A stretch of DNA of 64,000 bases, taken from contig NC_061508.1 of assembly GCF_022539505.1 (NCBI RefSeq), positions 37,256,256 through 37,320,255 on the forward strand, in the 5' to 3' direction. Source of the stretch: Lolium rigidum (taxonomy: Eukaryota; Streptophyta; Magnoliopsida; Poales; Poaceae). The notes under the pieces were generated by a model. That model did not search any database and was not told where the DNA came from. It was given only the letters and a program-made list of their open reading frames with translations. Shown here piece by piece: positions 22,566 through 35,183 of this stretch. Position 1 is the first letter of the stretch. Each line of letters begins with the position of its first letter. The position numbers and the translations under genes were made by a program.

Positions 22566-25500
22566 TCAATCAACATCACTATCTTCTTCCGAATTTTTTC
22601 CCTCGTCATCATGTATGTTCTCTTCCAATATGAGACTCTCTTCCTCATTCTGTAGTTCATCTTCGCTCATATCCATGTCAACATTGGGACTATCTTCCCC
22701 ATTCTCTAGTTCACGAATTGTACGAGCATCATGAATACGTACAACTTCATCAGACACGATGATCATCCTCCTCCGCTTCCACCTCTGCTTCCTCGTCTAG
22801 GTCGACAACATCATGAAATGTATGGTCGACTGAACCTTCATCCTCCTGGTATGCGTCTTCATTCCGTACAAATGCATCATCGTTACCATCTTCTAATTCT
22901 GGAACGTCGTACACGTGTCTATGGATGAACTTCTGCACCACTTTCCACGGATCACCAAAATTTGTATCCTCCAAATAGAAGCATGTTTCAGCTTGACTGA
23001 CCAATATGAATGGTGAATTCTTGAACCATAGGACATAAGTGTTAACGCTTTTAAAATAACCATCATCTTTTATCTTGGAACCCCTGCTCGCAAGGTCGAA
23101 CCAGTCGCAACGAAACAAGTACACAGACCTGTCATCGTGCTTGTTACTCCCGTACTGCAGTTCAAGAACTTCTTGCAGAACACCATAGTACTCGGTCTCA
23201 TCTGCATCACCAAAAGATCCCTTAGTTGCTACGCCCGAATTTTGAGTCTTCAGGTCTTTATCCCGAGTAAGCGTGCGAAACCTCGCACCCTTTACGTTGC
23301 AACCAGCGTATACTACTACACGCCGGTCTGGCCCAGCGAGCCGGAGACTTCAAATCTTCGATGCATTGTCCAAGCTGTCTCACATGGTTTGCAAACCAAC
23401 CTGCAAACTCTCTACGAACCGTCTCCTCGATGTCACGCACACCCCTACCTCCCAATTCTTGTCGGAATTCAACTGAAACATAGAAAAAACACATATGAAA
23501 TACGGGACAATTATGTCCGCAACATTGAGAAGTAGTTATTAAAGTGAAGCTAACTACTTACTTGATATAACGTTCTACATCGTCACAGTTGTTCAGCACA
23601 TACCAAACCATTGTGTCAAATTCCTTGTCAAAATGTTTCAAAATGGATTTCCCAAGACCTTTAGCTCCAACTGAAAATACTTCCATCTCGTCACGATCAG
23701 GTTTTCGCCGTATGTCTTGGTTCCTATCATCTTTGTTAAATCTTGTTTCTGTGCCATCCTTGAAAAATCTAGAGCAAAAAATCAAACACTCATCAACAAT
23801 GTAGCCCTCTGCGATAGAACCTTCTGGCCTTGCTTTGTTACGGACCGTAGACTTTAGATAACCTAATCTTCTCTCAATTGGATACATCCAACCATAATGA
23901 ACATGACCCCTCAAAAGAGCCTCGTCAGGAAGATGAATAGCTAAGTGCACCATTACATCAAAAAAAGCTGGGGGAAGAGCTTCTCAAGTTTGCATAGGAT
24001 CACAACAATTTCAACCTTCAATCGATTCAGCACATCAACTTTCAGGGTTTTGGCACACAGCTCCCTAAAAAATCTTCCTAGCTCTGCAATAGCCACATAC
24101 ATTTCCTTAGATGCAATTCCCTTGAGCCCAGCCGGCAACACTCGCTGCAGAAGTATGTGGCAATCATGCGTCTTCATACCGGTAACCTTACAACCATCAA
24201 TATTCACACATCTTCCCCAGTTTGCGCAATAACCATCTGGGAACCTAGTGTTTGCCAAATACCTACACAAATGTCTCTTCTGTTCATTCGAAAGCTTCCA
24301 CGGTGCAGGCGGCTTCGCATAAGTTACTGCTGCATCATCATCATCCTTCACAATTTTCTTCAACCAATACTTCTCCCAGATTTTGAATTTCTTCAAATCA
24401 ATTCTAGCACTAACAGTGTCCTTATTCCTGCCCTCAAGTTCAAGTAGTGTACCAACAATATTGTCACATATGTTCTTCTCAATATGCATCACATCTAAGT
24501 TGTGAGCTATCTTAAGTTACGGCCGATAGGGTAGATGATGTAAGCTGACTTTCAGGTGCCATGTTGGTTCACCGGGTACAGTTGCACGCTTCCGCTTTCT
24601 ACTTATTGGATTTTTCCCATGTTCAAAATCCTTAACCCTTTCTACCTACCCAGCTACCTCTTTGGGTGTGTACTTCCTTGGTGGATCTCTAGTCTCAGTT
24701 TTACCATTGAAAAGTCTGCTTCTCTGTATGGGTGATTTTTATCAAGAAATCGCCGATGCCCAATATATCCAATTTTGTTTTTCAAAGATTCAGCGCAAGG
24801 ATTCTCATCGCAATGCACACACGCATGAAATCCTCTTGTGCTTCGGCTCGACATAGTGGCATATCCGGGATAATCATGAATAGACCAAAGAAACGCAGCA
24901 TGCAATGGGAAATATTCATCTGTGCATGCATCAAATGTCACGCACACCACTCCATAGCTGCATCATATCTTTTATCAGTGGCTGCATAAATACATGAAAA
25001 TCTTTCCCTGGGGAATACTTTCCGGGGATTAGCAATGCCATCATGTAATTCGATTGATCCATGCACATCCATGGTGGGAAGTTGTAAGGAATCACAAAAA
25101 CAGGCCACATACTTGTAAGGATTACTCATACTTTCAAAGGGACTGAAGCCGTCCGTGGCAAAACCTAGTCTTATGTTACGAGGATCTTTAGCAAACCAAT
25201 CAAACTTGCCATCAAAGTGCTTCCATGCCTCACCATCAGCAGGGTGCCTCAGTACATTGGGCTCAACAACCCTCTTCTCTTTGTGCCATCTAGTATGTGT
25301 CGACATTTCCTTTTTAACAAATAGTCTCTGCAACCTTTTAATTATAGGAAAGTACCTTAACACCTTGTGACGGATTTTATTTTTTCCAGTAGGGTCTCTA
25401 TATCTTGATAATCCACAAACATGGCAGTGCGTATCGTCCTTGTGATCTCCCCAAAATAAAGAACAATCAAACTTGCATGCATGAATTGTCTCATAACCAA

Positions 25501-26117
25501 GCCCAACATCAGAAAGAACACTCTTAGCATCAGCATATGATTTGGGAAAGTCCACATCTGGCAAAGCTGTACGTAAAAGCTGAAGTAAGAGATCAAATCC
25601 TCTGTTTGTTATCCGGCTGTATGATTTGACATGAAGGAGCTTAATAATGAACGACAACCTAGTGAAAGTGGTGCATCCCTTATAAAGTTCTTTTTTCGCT
25701 GACTCAATTAGATTAGCATACATATTTGGCAGGTCAGGACCTTTATTTTCAGACTTCTGCAGTTCATCGATCATACTAGATGAATCATCAACATAACAAT
25801 CACCATTGTCTTCCTCTTCATCGTTGTCACTATCATACACACCATCATCGTTTCTATCCCGCCCTTCGTCATCACTAAAACCTTCCCCATGTCTAGTCCA
25901 TCTTGTATACGTCATGGACATACCTGAACAATTGCAGTGATCCTCGACTGTTTTTATATCCTGACGTATCAGATTTAGGCAGTCCTTGCAAGGGCACAAG
26001 ATTGGTTCATCTCGTATTGTCCAAGTGTTCTCGCGCAAACTTGATGAAATCCCTAACACCTGCCATGTACTTTGTTGTGAACTTCTTGGTGCCATCGGTT
26101 ATCCAACTTCGATCCAT
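22566..26117 (-). pseudogene. CACTA (En/Spm) transposase, TNPD/TNP2 type
   Basis: Nearly full-length transposase of a CACTA element, broken by several frameshifts. From the start at 26117 (MDRSWITDGTKKF): transposase-associated N-terminal domain with LCPCKDCLN and MTYTRWTRHGE; acidic linker; Transposase_21/TNP2 core with GFATDGFSPFESMS, LWSIHDYPGYATMSS, GFHACVHCDENP; then KTHDCHILLQRVLP and DUF4218 (FDAC... to VHYGWMYPIERRLGYLKS); FRQELGGRGVRDIEETV; DUF4216 (YLFRCDWFDLASRGSKIKDD, DPWKVVQKF); acidic tail to 22566. Frame changes occur near 26030, 24940, 24500-24650, 23550 and 23130. Such proteins bind subterminal repeats and cut at CACTA ends. This copy is probably inactive. Confidence 0.92.
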
Positions 26118-26888
26118 TGCCTACAATTCAGTTAAGAACATGCCAACGTTCTTAGAACAGATCTTGACAACTGATTAAAAAATCTAGACCTAACGAACAA
26201 TCAGGAGAACTCACCGATGATGCGTCTCGCCGCCACCACAATGGAGCCTTCACGGATTTCTTCTCAACTCGACGAGAACCCTAGTCGATTCGACTGTTAG
26301 CAAGATCAGCCAGATAGGCCGTGTCTGCTAGCGGCGTGACTTAAACGAGGCACCCTCGGCCGACATAAATATTAATAAGGAAATTATTATGTCGTAACAT
26401 CTAGATCACACCATTGAAATAAATATATAGAATAGACTAGTTACGGATCAAGATAAAAATTCTATATCTACCTTAGCGGTAACACTCCGCGTCGGTCACG
26501 CCAAAGCCCTGGTTCGATTCTTCCAAACCACAATTTTTTACTTAATTAAATATGTTCCTGACAAGTGGGTCACGCATGATATATAAAACTAATAACATTT
26601 AATAAAGTAACTTAGTATTATTGACCTGCTATGTGGGTCCGTTGTATATGCAAATCACGGTTTACATACACCACGATCTTTGATTTCGTCACCTATTAAC
26701 GGACACGATGGAAGCCCTTCCCGCTTGGGTAATGGGTGACGATTTTTTGTTGACGAAAAAACATACCGTCAAGCATTACCTTAAATGCTTGACGAAAGAT
26801 GAATTCGTCACCTATAAGGACACATCCATGACGGTATGCATTTTTGTCACCAGGGTTTTCGTCAACAAATCCCCCATCTCTTGTAGTG
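26118..26888 (-). mobile_element. CACTA 5' non-coding end and terminus
   Basis: Upstream part of the same CACTA element. It ends CTCTTGTAGTG at 26888, the inverse of CACTACAAGAG. The last 200 bases carry repeated, inverted TGACGAAA/TTTCGTCA words (26690-26880), the subterminal binding zone. The right flank is TTG (26889-26891). The opposite terminus was not found before the gap at 21276, so the total size is unknown. Confidence 0.85.
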
Positions 26889-27345
26889 TTGTTCACCCAC
26901 CATACTATTTATATTTATGGAGAGACACCTCTAGTGAACTGTGGACCCCGGTCCTTTCCTTTACACAGATAAATTCATCTACTGCAATCATGTTCTGTTT
27001 ACTTTCTGCAAACATCTTTTTCCACTCGATACGTCTAATCCTTTGTGTTCAGCAAACCGGTGAGATTAACAACCTCACTGCAAGTTGGGGCATAGTACTT
27101 TGGTTGTGTTGTGTGCAAGTTCCACGTTGTTGCTGACACCGGTAGTGCATCCTGCCACTAGTCAGCTAGCAACACCTTCAGAAGTCACGCCTTTCTCCTA
27201 CTGGTCGATTAAACCTTGGTTTCGTACTGAGGAAAAACTTGCTGTTGTGCTCATCACACCTTCCTCTTGGGGTTTTCCAACCGCTTCCACTACAACGCTC
27301 AACAAGATTGTCTGACGCCATCACCAGAGTACCATCAGTGTGGTG
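26889..27345 (+). repeat. Gypsy LTR fragment
   Basis: The 3' half of an LTR of the same family as the Gypsy element at 48.2 kb. Long matches include TTCCACGTTGTTGCTGACAC and GTCGATTAAACCTTGGTTTC, found again at 48531-48636. The CACTA element sits against its left edge, so the CACTA probably inserted into this LTR. No internal Gypsy sequence follows directly. Confidence 0.75.
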
Positions 27346-29130
27346 CAGATGGATCTGGTGGATGGCGCCTCTGTTTGGCGAGGAATGACTCTCTTTCAGC
27401 GTCGGTCCCTTCACGAAACTTATAGGGTTTAACCTCGGGAATTAATGTAGTGGCGCACGGTACGGTTGGGCTTGCCGTACCGATGCCCGTTAAAGCCACT
27501 AGAACAGCCTCTTCGAGCGTAGTCAACTTTGCCATGCTCCTGACGTGATTTTCTTCAGTAATTGCAGGTCCATTTGTTATTATGACGTGATTTCCTGCAC
27601 AACATCCAAAAATAGAAGAGATTGCACATCTTTGCATTAATTATTCATTGGTGTAAAGTTGAGAGGTAAACTTAGTCAATTTCTTGACTTAGCTAAGGGT
27701 TTAAACGCGAGAAAAAGTGGCGTATTTCACAACCATCAATTATCTGTTGGGCTTATACGGGATCCAACTTCATCACTTTGGTCCCAACAACATCTCATAG
27801 ATTTCCGCCGTCACAGCCCTCTGTGAGGGCTAGTTGGGCATCCGCCCTCTCGTGAGCTTATGGTGCGCCAAGTTCCACCTGAAGTAGCTGAAGAACTCGG
27901 CCGAGTTATTGCGGGAGTGTGGCGCGGAGTCCATCACCAAACAGAAATTGGGCTATATCCTAGATCTGCAGCTCGCAACTTCGGTAAAGATGTGGCAGAA
28001 GTCCTTCTTCTATTTCTGAAGCGAGCCCTCCTTAACGGGTTTGTCGGCCTGACTGAGTTCTCGACAGACCCGCTGAAGAGGGGTGACCTCGGCAATGTCC
28101 ATGTTTATTGATTTGGGTTTCAGGGAAAGAGGGACGCTGGTTATTTTGCTGGCTTATCACACAAACAAGGAAGTCTGATGTTATTGATGGAAGAACACAA
28201 AGTCACCGAGTTGCTAGAATAGATCTAGGGTTACGGTGATTGTGCTCTGAATTAATATCCCCGTTGGGTCCTCCTGCTTTTATATATAAAGTTGGGTCTC
28301 AGAGTCCAGTACGGGTCGGTTGACAAGTACAAAGACGGGCCTATGCCAATGTCGGCTACTTGATGGGCCTTAACTTGCTACTTACTTCTAGTTCCTTGGC
28401 TTCGGGTGCTTCCATATCCTCTACTTCATTATGGCTTCATGGGCTCCTTCCTGGATCGATACCAAGGACGCCAAAGATGCGGACCCAATAAGTCATCCCC
28501 ATGTCACCCGCCCCCTCTTCAGAGGCATGATAGCTAGGGTCTCAGCAAGTACGAGAAATGCGAAGAGCGGTACAAGCTGCTGGCGAGGGTGAAGTTCCTC
28601 AATAAGGAGGGATTGTTGTGACTGAATCTCCTTATCAGCTAGATGTCCTTCCAAATCCAGAATATCTAGGAATGCTTCCTAAAGATGTTCCACTAGTCAG
28701 GAAAGAACATCCTCAGACGGGTTTCCGAAAAGGGCCCTGTCTGTCAGAGTTGTTGAACCGAGTGGCAGAGATTTCGATGCGCATGGTCATCTCTCCCTTC
28801 GAATTTGGTTATCCTCTCATAGTTGTTGGAATCTAGATCCCCGGGATAATCTCGCCTTCTCTTGTTCTTCTCTTTATCTTCTTCCATAGATCCCTTTTTT
28901 ACGCAAATCGTTCCGCATAAGTTTCCGCTCTAGGAGGGAGAGGATTCTAACGACTAGGCGACAAGTCGGCCCTAAGTAAGGGAACTGGCAAGAGACGACT
29001 CTGGCGACAACGAGGTATAGAGGAGTGAACCCCACATCCTTGGATACCCTCTCCCTACACCTCATCCCTGCTTGGAGAAGAAGAAGATAGCGGTTGAGGA
29101 GAGTGGATCCTCTTTGGCTGGTTTTCGAGG
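27346..29130. other. Degenerate repeat-like DNA
   Basis: Several short open frames on both strands without a recognised domain. 28120-28400 looks LTR-like, with a TATATATAAAG promoter-type word near 28281-28290. I could not assign a family or boundaries. Confidence 0.35.
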
Positions 29131-30070
29131 GATCAAGGCCTTTCATGCATAGAAAAACTAGGGAATTTTCACGCTTTTAAATAAATCTTGTCAAAGTGAT
29201 TGAAGTTTCACTAGTGTTTATGGAATTGAAGTAAATCATCAAGTTGAGCGCTATAAAGTTCAATGCGATCTTTGCTAGAAACCATGTTTTGGGGGTAAAT
29301 GTGATTTGATATATGTGTTAGATCAAATGGAACTAGAATTAAAATAACAACAAAATATAGGACGATCAAATACCAAATCTTCCAAAGATCATAATATGAT
29401 ACTCTTTGCAACAACTTATTGCTACAAATCAAGTGCTAAACAAAATACAATACATAGAATAACCAAATCCTTATCCATTTATTTTCCATATCTATTCTTA
29501 CAATGATCCTCGTGATATTTCTTAAGCTAAATTCTTGAACTCATGACAAAGAGATCAACATTAGTGTTGTCATCAAGTATTCACTTATTCTATTCTTCTC
29601 TATCAAAATACATTCGCACCACAAATCGGGAGGGAGATATCTATCCATATGTTCAGATCATCAGATCATAACATCACCTTCTTTTGAGTTAGAACCTTCA
29701 GATATAATCCATTTAAACTTAAAAGTGGGGAGGTAACTCTATCTTAAAGGAAATATATATAACCATATTCTTGACTTTAAGTTGTAAATAAGAAAACATT
29801 TAAAACCAAAGAAGTCGATGAGAGCCTTAGGCTATAATCAAGTTAAACTAGAATTTACGAGGTTAAATCAACCCTAAATTAACTAGAAAAATTGAACTTA
29901 AGAGATAAACATGGAACCATGAGACTAGAACCATTCTAGCAAAGGTTTCAAATGAGAAGTCTTGTGGAATAAAGGAGCAAGTAAAAAATCTCTAAGCTAA
30001 ATGAAGTTCTAAGAGAACATGGTAGAACAAGGTAATCATAGACTTTGACTAGCCAAGTGGAACCTAAGCC
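29131..30070 (+). repeat. Relic of a LARD-type LTR (left part)
   Basis: Diverged relative, in opposite orientation, of the long LTR at 53.8-60.2 kb. Matching words include TTTCATGCATAGAAAA, GAATTTTC(A/G)C, GTTAGATCAAATGGAACTA and AAAGATCATAATATG(A/G)T, in the same order. The relic starts a little inside the LTR 5' end. It is interrupted at 30071 by a Helitron and resumes at 36110. Confidence 0.65.
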
Positions 30071-31733
30071 TATTATTATTACATATATAAAAGCTGACCC
30101 CATTTGCTAAAATTTCAGCAGTTTGAGAACTGTAGATGGTAGCTTTTTATCCAATCATGATTTAACAAGTCAAGGATTTCTACTGTAGATGGGCTCATGC
30201 ATTCCACTTGGGTTAAAATAAGCAGCCTAGTTCCACCGCCAAACGAGGAGCTTCTCTTGGCAGTTTTTCTTCCCTCGCCGCTTTGATTGTATCCTCCGGA
30301 TATCTCCCGAACTCTCCCGTCTCTTCATGTTGTTTCTATGTAGAGTTCTCCACCAATCCATTGCCTCAGAATGCTACAAACAGGACGCTACATACATGAC
30401 GCTCCAATCGATCAGACCCTCGCCGCCGACAAGAAGCCACAGAGCAGGAGGCCGCGGCCGCGGCCTCACCCAACCCCCTGCAGCTTCGGCCGGTCGGATC
30501 TGATGACGTCCGCCGCGGCGTCCTACTTGGCTGCTCGCCAGGGTCGCTGGCCCTCCACATCGGCGGCGGCGACCACACGCTGCTCGCCTGGAGAATTGGT
30601 GGAGGAGCCGCCTTCGCGACGTCAGCGGGTCGTGAGCGGCGACGGAGAGGAGCTGAGCATGCGATGGGCGCTTACCTGAGCAAATCCTTGACTGGCAGCA
30701 GCAGCAGCATGCTTATCCTCTGTCCTTGGTAAGTCTTCTTTTCTCTGTATCCCACATGAGCAGCGCAGTCACCTCCTGGGTCCTCTCAGACCTCTCTCCA
30801 TCTAACACAGCCTCCATCCCCTCCCATGCCCCCCTCTCCATTAACATTCTGGAGTGATTTTGTGCTCAGATCTGACATCGTGGTCTGTATTTTTTTTGCT
30901 CTATTTGTTCAGAGTTCAGGCTGGATGCTTTGCTCATGATTATTTTTGATGTACTGATAAGGCCAGAGCTGGGTGAAGCAAATCGAACTTGCACTCTCCA
31001 AGATTACTTTGCCTCTGCCTATTCCTAACCACATGGACTATATTTGATTTTCTTTGTTCAAGGAAATATGAAATTGGTGGCTGTTGCTTGCCACACACAA
31101 TTAACTGTTGTTTAATTGATATGGTCTTTTACGAGATAGCATAAATCCATGATATACTGTATTCCTTAGAATTTCACAAGCACCAAATAATCTTTCTATG
31201 GAATGTTTCATTATGATAATATTTTTATGGTATATTACTCTTCTTCAGTTGATAATTTTGGAGATTTGGAAGCTGCTGCGTCCATCGACGGAGGACGAGG
31301 AGGAGAACGGGGCGTTCCCGTCCAGGGAGTCAAGTCCTTCCATGGGTGTATCAGTTTCACACGGAGGAATGAGCAGGTAAAATCTCATTTATTTTCTTTT
31401 ATATATGTTGAATTGAACCCACAAACCAATACACTTTTTATCAATCTGTATGCCTACGAGCACTATTCATTTTTTTTTTGCATATTGTTCTTAATCTAAG
31501 TAGCAGGTTTGTTTGGGAACTGTCCTCCTTTCAGTTTGCGTAAAGTGATGGTGCTTTGTTAGTTCATCACTTCCTTTTGCACATGGGCTGCAAAGCTAAA
31601 AATTCATTTATGCCCAGTCCGACCTCTCCGGCCCCTTCCTCCTCCTGCGCTTCTTTGTTTTTAATCTTTGGTATGACATCCATGGTTCTATGCTGAATAT
31701 TTTCGCTTACATGCAGATTAGAGGAAGCCGGAC

Positions 31734-31882
31734 ATGCAGGTTTTGCTGGTCAAGGACCTATCGCCTCAGAGATTTCAATGGGAACTCCTTGTGCATGTTG
31801 TTGAATCTAGGAATGCAAAGATAAGCAGACACGGCAAAATGTGTACGAGTTAGACTTCATTGTTGTAGACCACGGTTATTGA
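31734..31882 (+). pseudogene. Replication protein A (RPA1-like) OB-fold remnant
   Basis: Starting at the ATG at 31734 the sequence reads MQVLLVKDLSPQRFQWELLV, then HVVESRNAKISRHGK. After one frameshift it continues NVYELDFIVVDHG. This follows the N-terminal pattern of plant RPA70-type proteins, 'LL.DL.P.R..W...VRV.R.W....... LDLVLLDE.G'. RPA-like genes are commonly carried by plant Helitrons, which fits the host element. Only the first OB-fold start is visible; the frameshift and lack of continuation make it a pseudogene. Alternative: an unrelated protein with a chance match; the two-part agreement argues against that. Confidence 0.5.
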
Positions 31883-33462
31883 TTGGTAAATATATCATAT
31901 CATTCCACGTTGTGCATCCCAGTTGCGTGTAATTTATTTCCACTTTTCACAGTGTTAAGAAACCACTACTATAAATGCTGATCGATTAATGACTCTAGCC
32001 ATGTGCTTCGTTTTCTGTACAAAAGAACAGACATAGTAATGCTTCTGAATCTGTGGTTCCCTTAAATTATTTTACCTTATGATGTTATTAACAAATAATT
32101 ATCACAAGTAGTAATTCAACAATATAAGTATTTATATATGGGTTCACAAAGTGATGTATTCTTCTAGCTTACACAAATTGTTGCTGCTTGCCTTATGATT
32201 CTTATCCACAAGAAGTGTCATCTTTTAACACTTCTACTGCATCTATATGCCTGCAGCTGACTGAAGTCGGAATAATGTTAGCTCATTCATTTATGGCTTA
32301 AGAATGGACTTTTGTTAACAACAAACTTTTCTGCTCATTTGTTTTAACTTTTTTTGAGAATTTTTCCTACACATAGTCTTCTCTTTCTATATCCATTTAT
32401 GCCATATAAGGATCACTTCTTCAATATCTCCTTCCAAATTCATTGACAAGTTGCTCTTTTCAGATTTATTAATCCGTTTTCCTGTACATTGAACTGGTGT
32501 CAGCTCTAAGGCCAGGTTCGAATGATTCTACGCAGACTCCTGCAGGTATGTCCTATTTTGTTGGTCCAGGGCATTAACATATTTTGTTCAAGATTTGATT
32601 TAGAAGTTATTCTTCATCACATCAAGACAAATATCACCTTATATTTTGTTTGGTTTGGGGCTTATAGCTTATTTCTTATCGCAGATTGTTGTTAACACAC
32701 CGACAGCTGTAATTCAAGAAAGTTGTGTTCAGGGAAATTGATAAAGAACAACAATATAACTTACTATTTTTTTCCATTCTATACTTTGTGATTTTAAAAA
32801 CATCTTTATTGTTAGCGATTACCATACGAACAATGGTTATACGATATTATTTTCATATCGTTTTTTATTTAGAAACTATCAGATTGGTCATTCCAATTAC
32901 TTCAAGTTTATTTCTAGAGCTGCTAGGATTATTTTATGGTTCCTTACTTGCATCCAGACTGGCCATAGATTTCTATGAGCATACTGCAATGATACAGTCT
33001 TAATTCTAATATATAGATGTTTCGTCCCAGCTCTTCTGGCTCTTATGCTACACTTTCCAATCGGTGCTGAGAGTAATGTTTTGTGAGGTTTTTCGTCCTA
33101 CTAGGTGTGTGGGTTTTACATTGTCTTGCAGGATCCATGCCGTGTTAGTCAAAGTCAAGGCATTGCCGTCTTGAATATGTTGTTTGCCATGTCTAGAGTT
33201 CTGACAGTTTCAACCATATGAGTCAGTTTTTTTGTTCTTTCTGTCCTCTGCCTTTGAGGACAGAGCATTTGTCCTCATTTCTGCTCTATTTTTTCACAGT
33301 AAACATTTTCATGAGAGGTCGTTATTAGCAAGCTGAGGTAGGATAAGCTTTTGCCAACCGCAGGTATAAAGATTGAAGAGGTGATAACGAGGCTGGGAGG
33401 GTAACAAGGATGGGCAACGGTGCACCCTATATAGGATGGACCTTCCCAGGCTGGGAGGGTAA

Positions 33463-35183
33463 GGGCATCTCCAACGGGGCAGACCCAAATACAAAAAATC
33501 GTCCGTTTGGGTCTTTCCGGACAAAACCTGCTCCCAACGGGGCAACCCAACTTAAAAACGGACAGGTGCAACGTCCGGTCTGACCCAAAACTGACGCAAA
33601 TTTTGGAGACTTTTGGGGCGAGCCGGACGCACGCGGATGTCCACTATATCCGCCTATGTCCGCGTCCTGGCCCATCTGACAGTGACACAAAATACAACCA
33701 CATGCGCCCCCACCCTTCTCTCTCCTCTGGTTGCTTTTTTCCAAGGAAAAGACCATCGCTCCACACCGGAATCGATGTCGACTAGCCAAGCTCCGCCGCC
33801 ACCCTCGCCTGGAGGCCGCCGCCGCCTCCTCCTTTTTTTCCAGCCCTGCTGGAAGTCGCCGGAGCAAAAAAGGGCGCCGCCGGCCTCGACGTCGCCGAGC
33901 AAGACGAAGTCGGGGCGGAGCTCGCTGGGCCGGGACGGGGACGGGGACGGGGACGGAGCTCGCCATGCGTGCTTCACAGGGGCGCGACGGGGTGGAGCTC
34001 GCCGTGGCTAGCTGCAGCTCCTCGGGGCCGCCGCTGGCCGCGCCTCGCCGCCGTCGGCATGGGGCTGGCCGCGCGGGGACGGCCACGCCTCTCCACGGCG
34101 CCACCGCGCGGGCACGGGGCCGGCCGCGCCTCGCCACGCCGCCGCGGGCACGGGGCGGACCGCGCCTCTCCACGCCGCCGCAGGCCGCGCCTCAGGCCGC
34201 CTCCGCCGCCCGCGCTGAGGAGCTCTGCTGCTGTGCGCGCCTTCGCGATTGCCGGCGCTCGCCGCCCCGCTGTTCCCTACCCGCGCCTGTTCTGGACGCT
34301 CGCCCGACGCCGACGCGCAACAGAAGGTGGCCGAGCCACGCCCGTGCTCGACGGCCGCGCTCGACGCTGCGCCCGCGGATGGTGGCCGAGCCGCACTGTA
34401 CGGTGTTCGCGCTCGCCTCCTCGCCGCGTGTTGTGATGTGGTCCGCCGTGCGCGGCCCTGCTGCACTCGACGGCGCGCCCGCGGACGGTGGCCGAGCTGT
34501 TCTGGACGGCGTCCGCGCTCGCCACCTCGCCGCGTGCTGTGCTCCGCGGCGCGCGGCCCTGCTGCAATGGACGGCGCCTTGGCCATGCTCGACGGCTTCG
34601 GGGCGAGCAAAGCAGCAAGCTCCAGCAGCTAGCAGCCGCGCGCGCAGGGAGTAGCAGCCAGACATGCACACACGCAGGAATCAGCGCCCAGAAAGCTGCC
34701 ATCTGCGCATCGCGCCCCCCTGCGGGTCAGTTTCGTCCAGCTTCCGCCGCGCAGCGCTCGCTCTTCCATCAGCGGCGCCGTCACCACTGCTGGCCGCGCC
34801 GTCCACTCCAACATCTTCCGTGTGAGGCCCTCCTCTTCTCAGGCTCGCCGCACTCCGGCTCACCCGCGGCGGCCTCCTTCCGTTCCTATCGCGTTCCTGG
34901 CCGCGCACACAAGCACGGGGTCGGCCGTGAGCACGTCGGCTGCGAGTCGCCAACCTTGTCGCCGGCCACCTCCATCTGGCCGCGCGAGGTCGACGTCGGC
35001 TGCCCCGCGCCTGCGCTGCTCCGGCCTGAACCACGCCCGAGCTGATTTGGGTCGTGGCTGCGCGTTGGGAAATAAAAAAGGAGCCGGACGTTTGTGGAGG
35101 TCCGCGCGATATCCGTGTGTCCGCCGCACAATCCAAACGGATAAAATACACCGTCCGTTTGGGTCGCTGGGTTGGAGATGACC
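33463..35183. mobile_element. Non-autonomous PIF/Harbinger element nested in the Helitron
   Basis: Termini GGGCATCTCCAAC (33463) and the complement of GTTGGAGATGACC (ends 35183) match at 12 of 13 positions, followed by further paired GACCCAAA and CCGTTTGG words. TAA flanks both ends (33460-33462 and 35184-35186). The 1.72-kb element has no transposase. Its interior is GC-rich with open frames over 300 residues (for example 33731-34654) made mainly of Arg, Ala and Pro. No domain is recognised, so I do not call them genes. Confidence 0.9.
34360..34566. repeat. Imperfect tandem repeat of about 100 bp
   Basis: Two adjacent GC-rich units (about 34360-34465 and 34466-34566) share GCGCCCGCGGA(T/C)GGTGGCCG and GCGCGGCCCTGCTGCA. 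A weaker third copy lies upstream. A second pattern of about 50 bp, with CGCGCCTC(T/G)CCACGCCGCC, occupies 34070-34200. Confidence 0.75.

Noticed and set aside
33731..34654. Open frames over 300 residues, several overlapping on both strands
   Set aside because: Extreme GC content removes stop codons in all frames. Products are Arg/Ala/Pro-rich without domains and lie wholly inside a Harbinger element.
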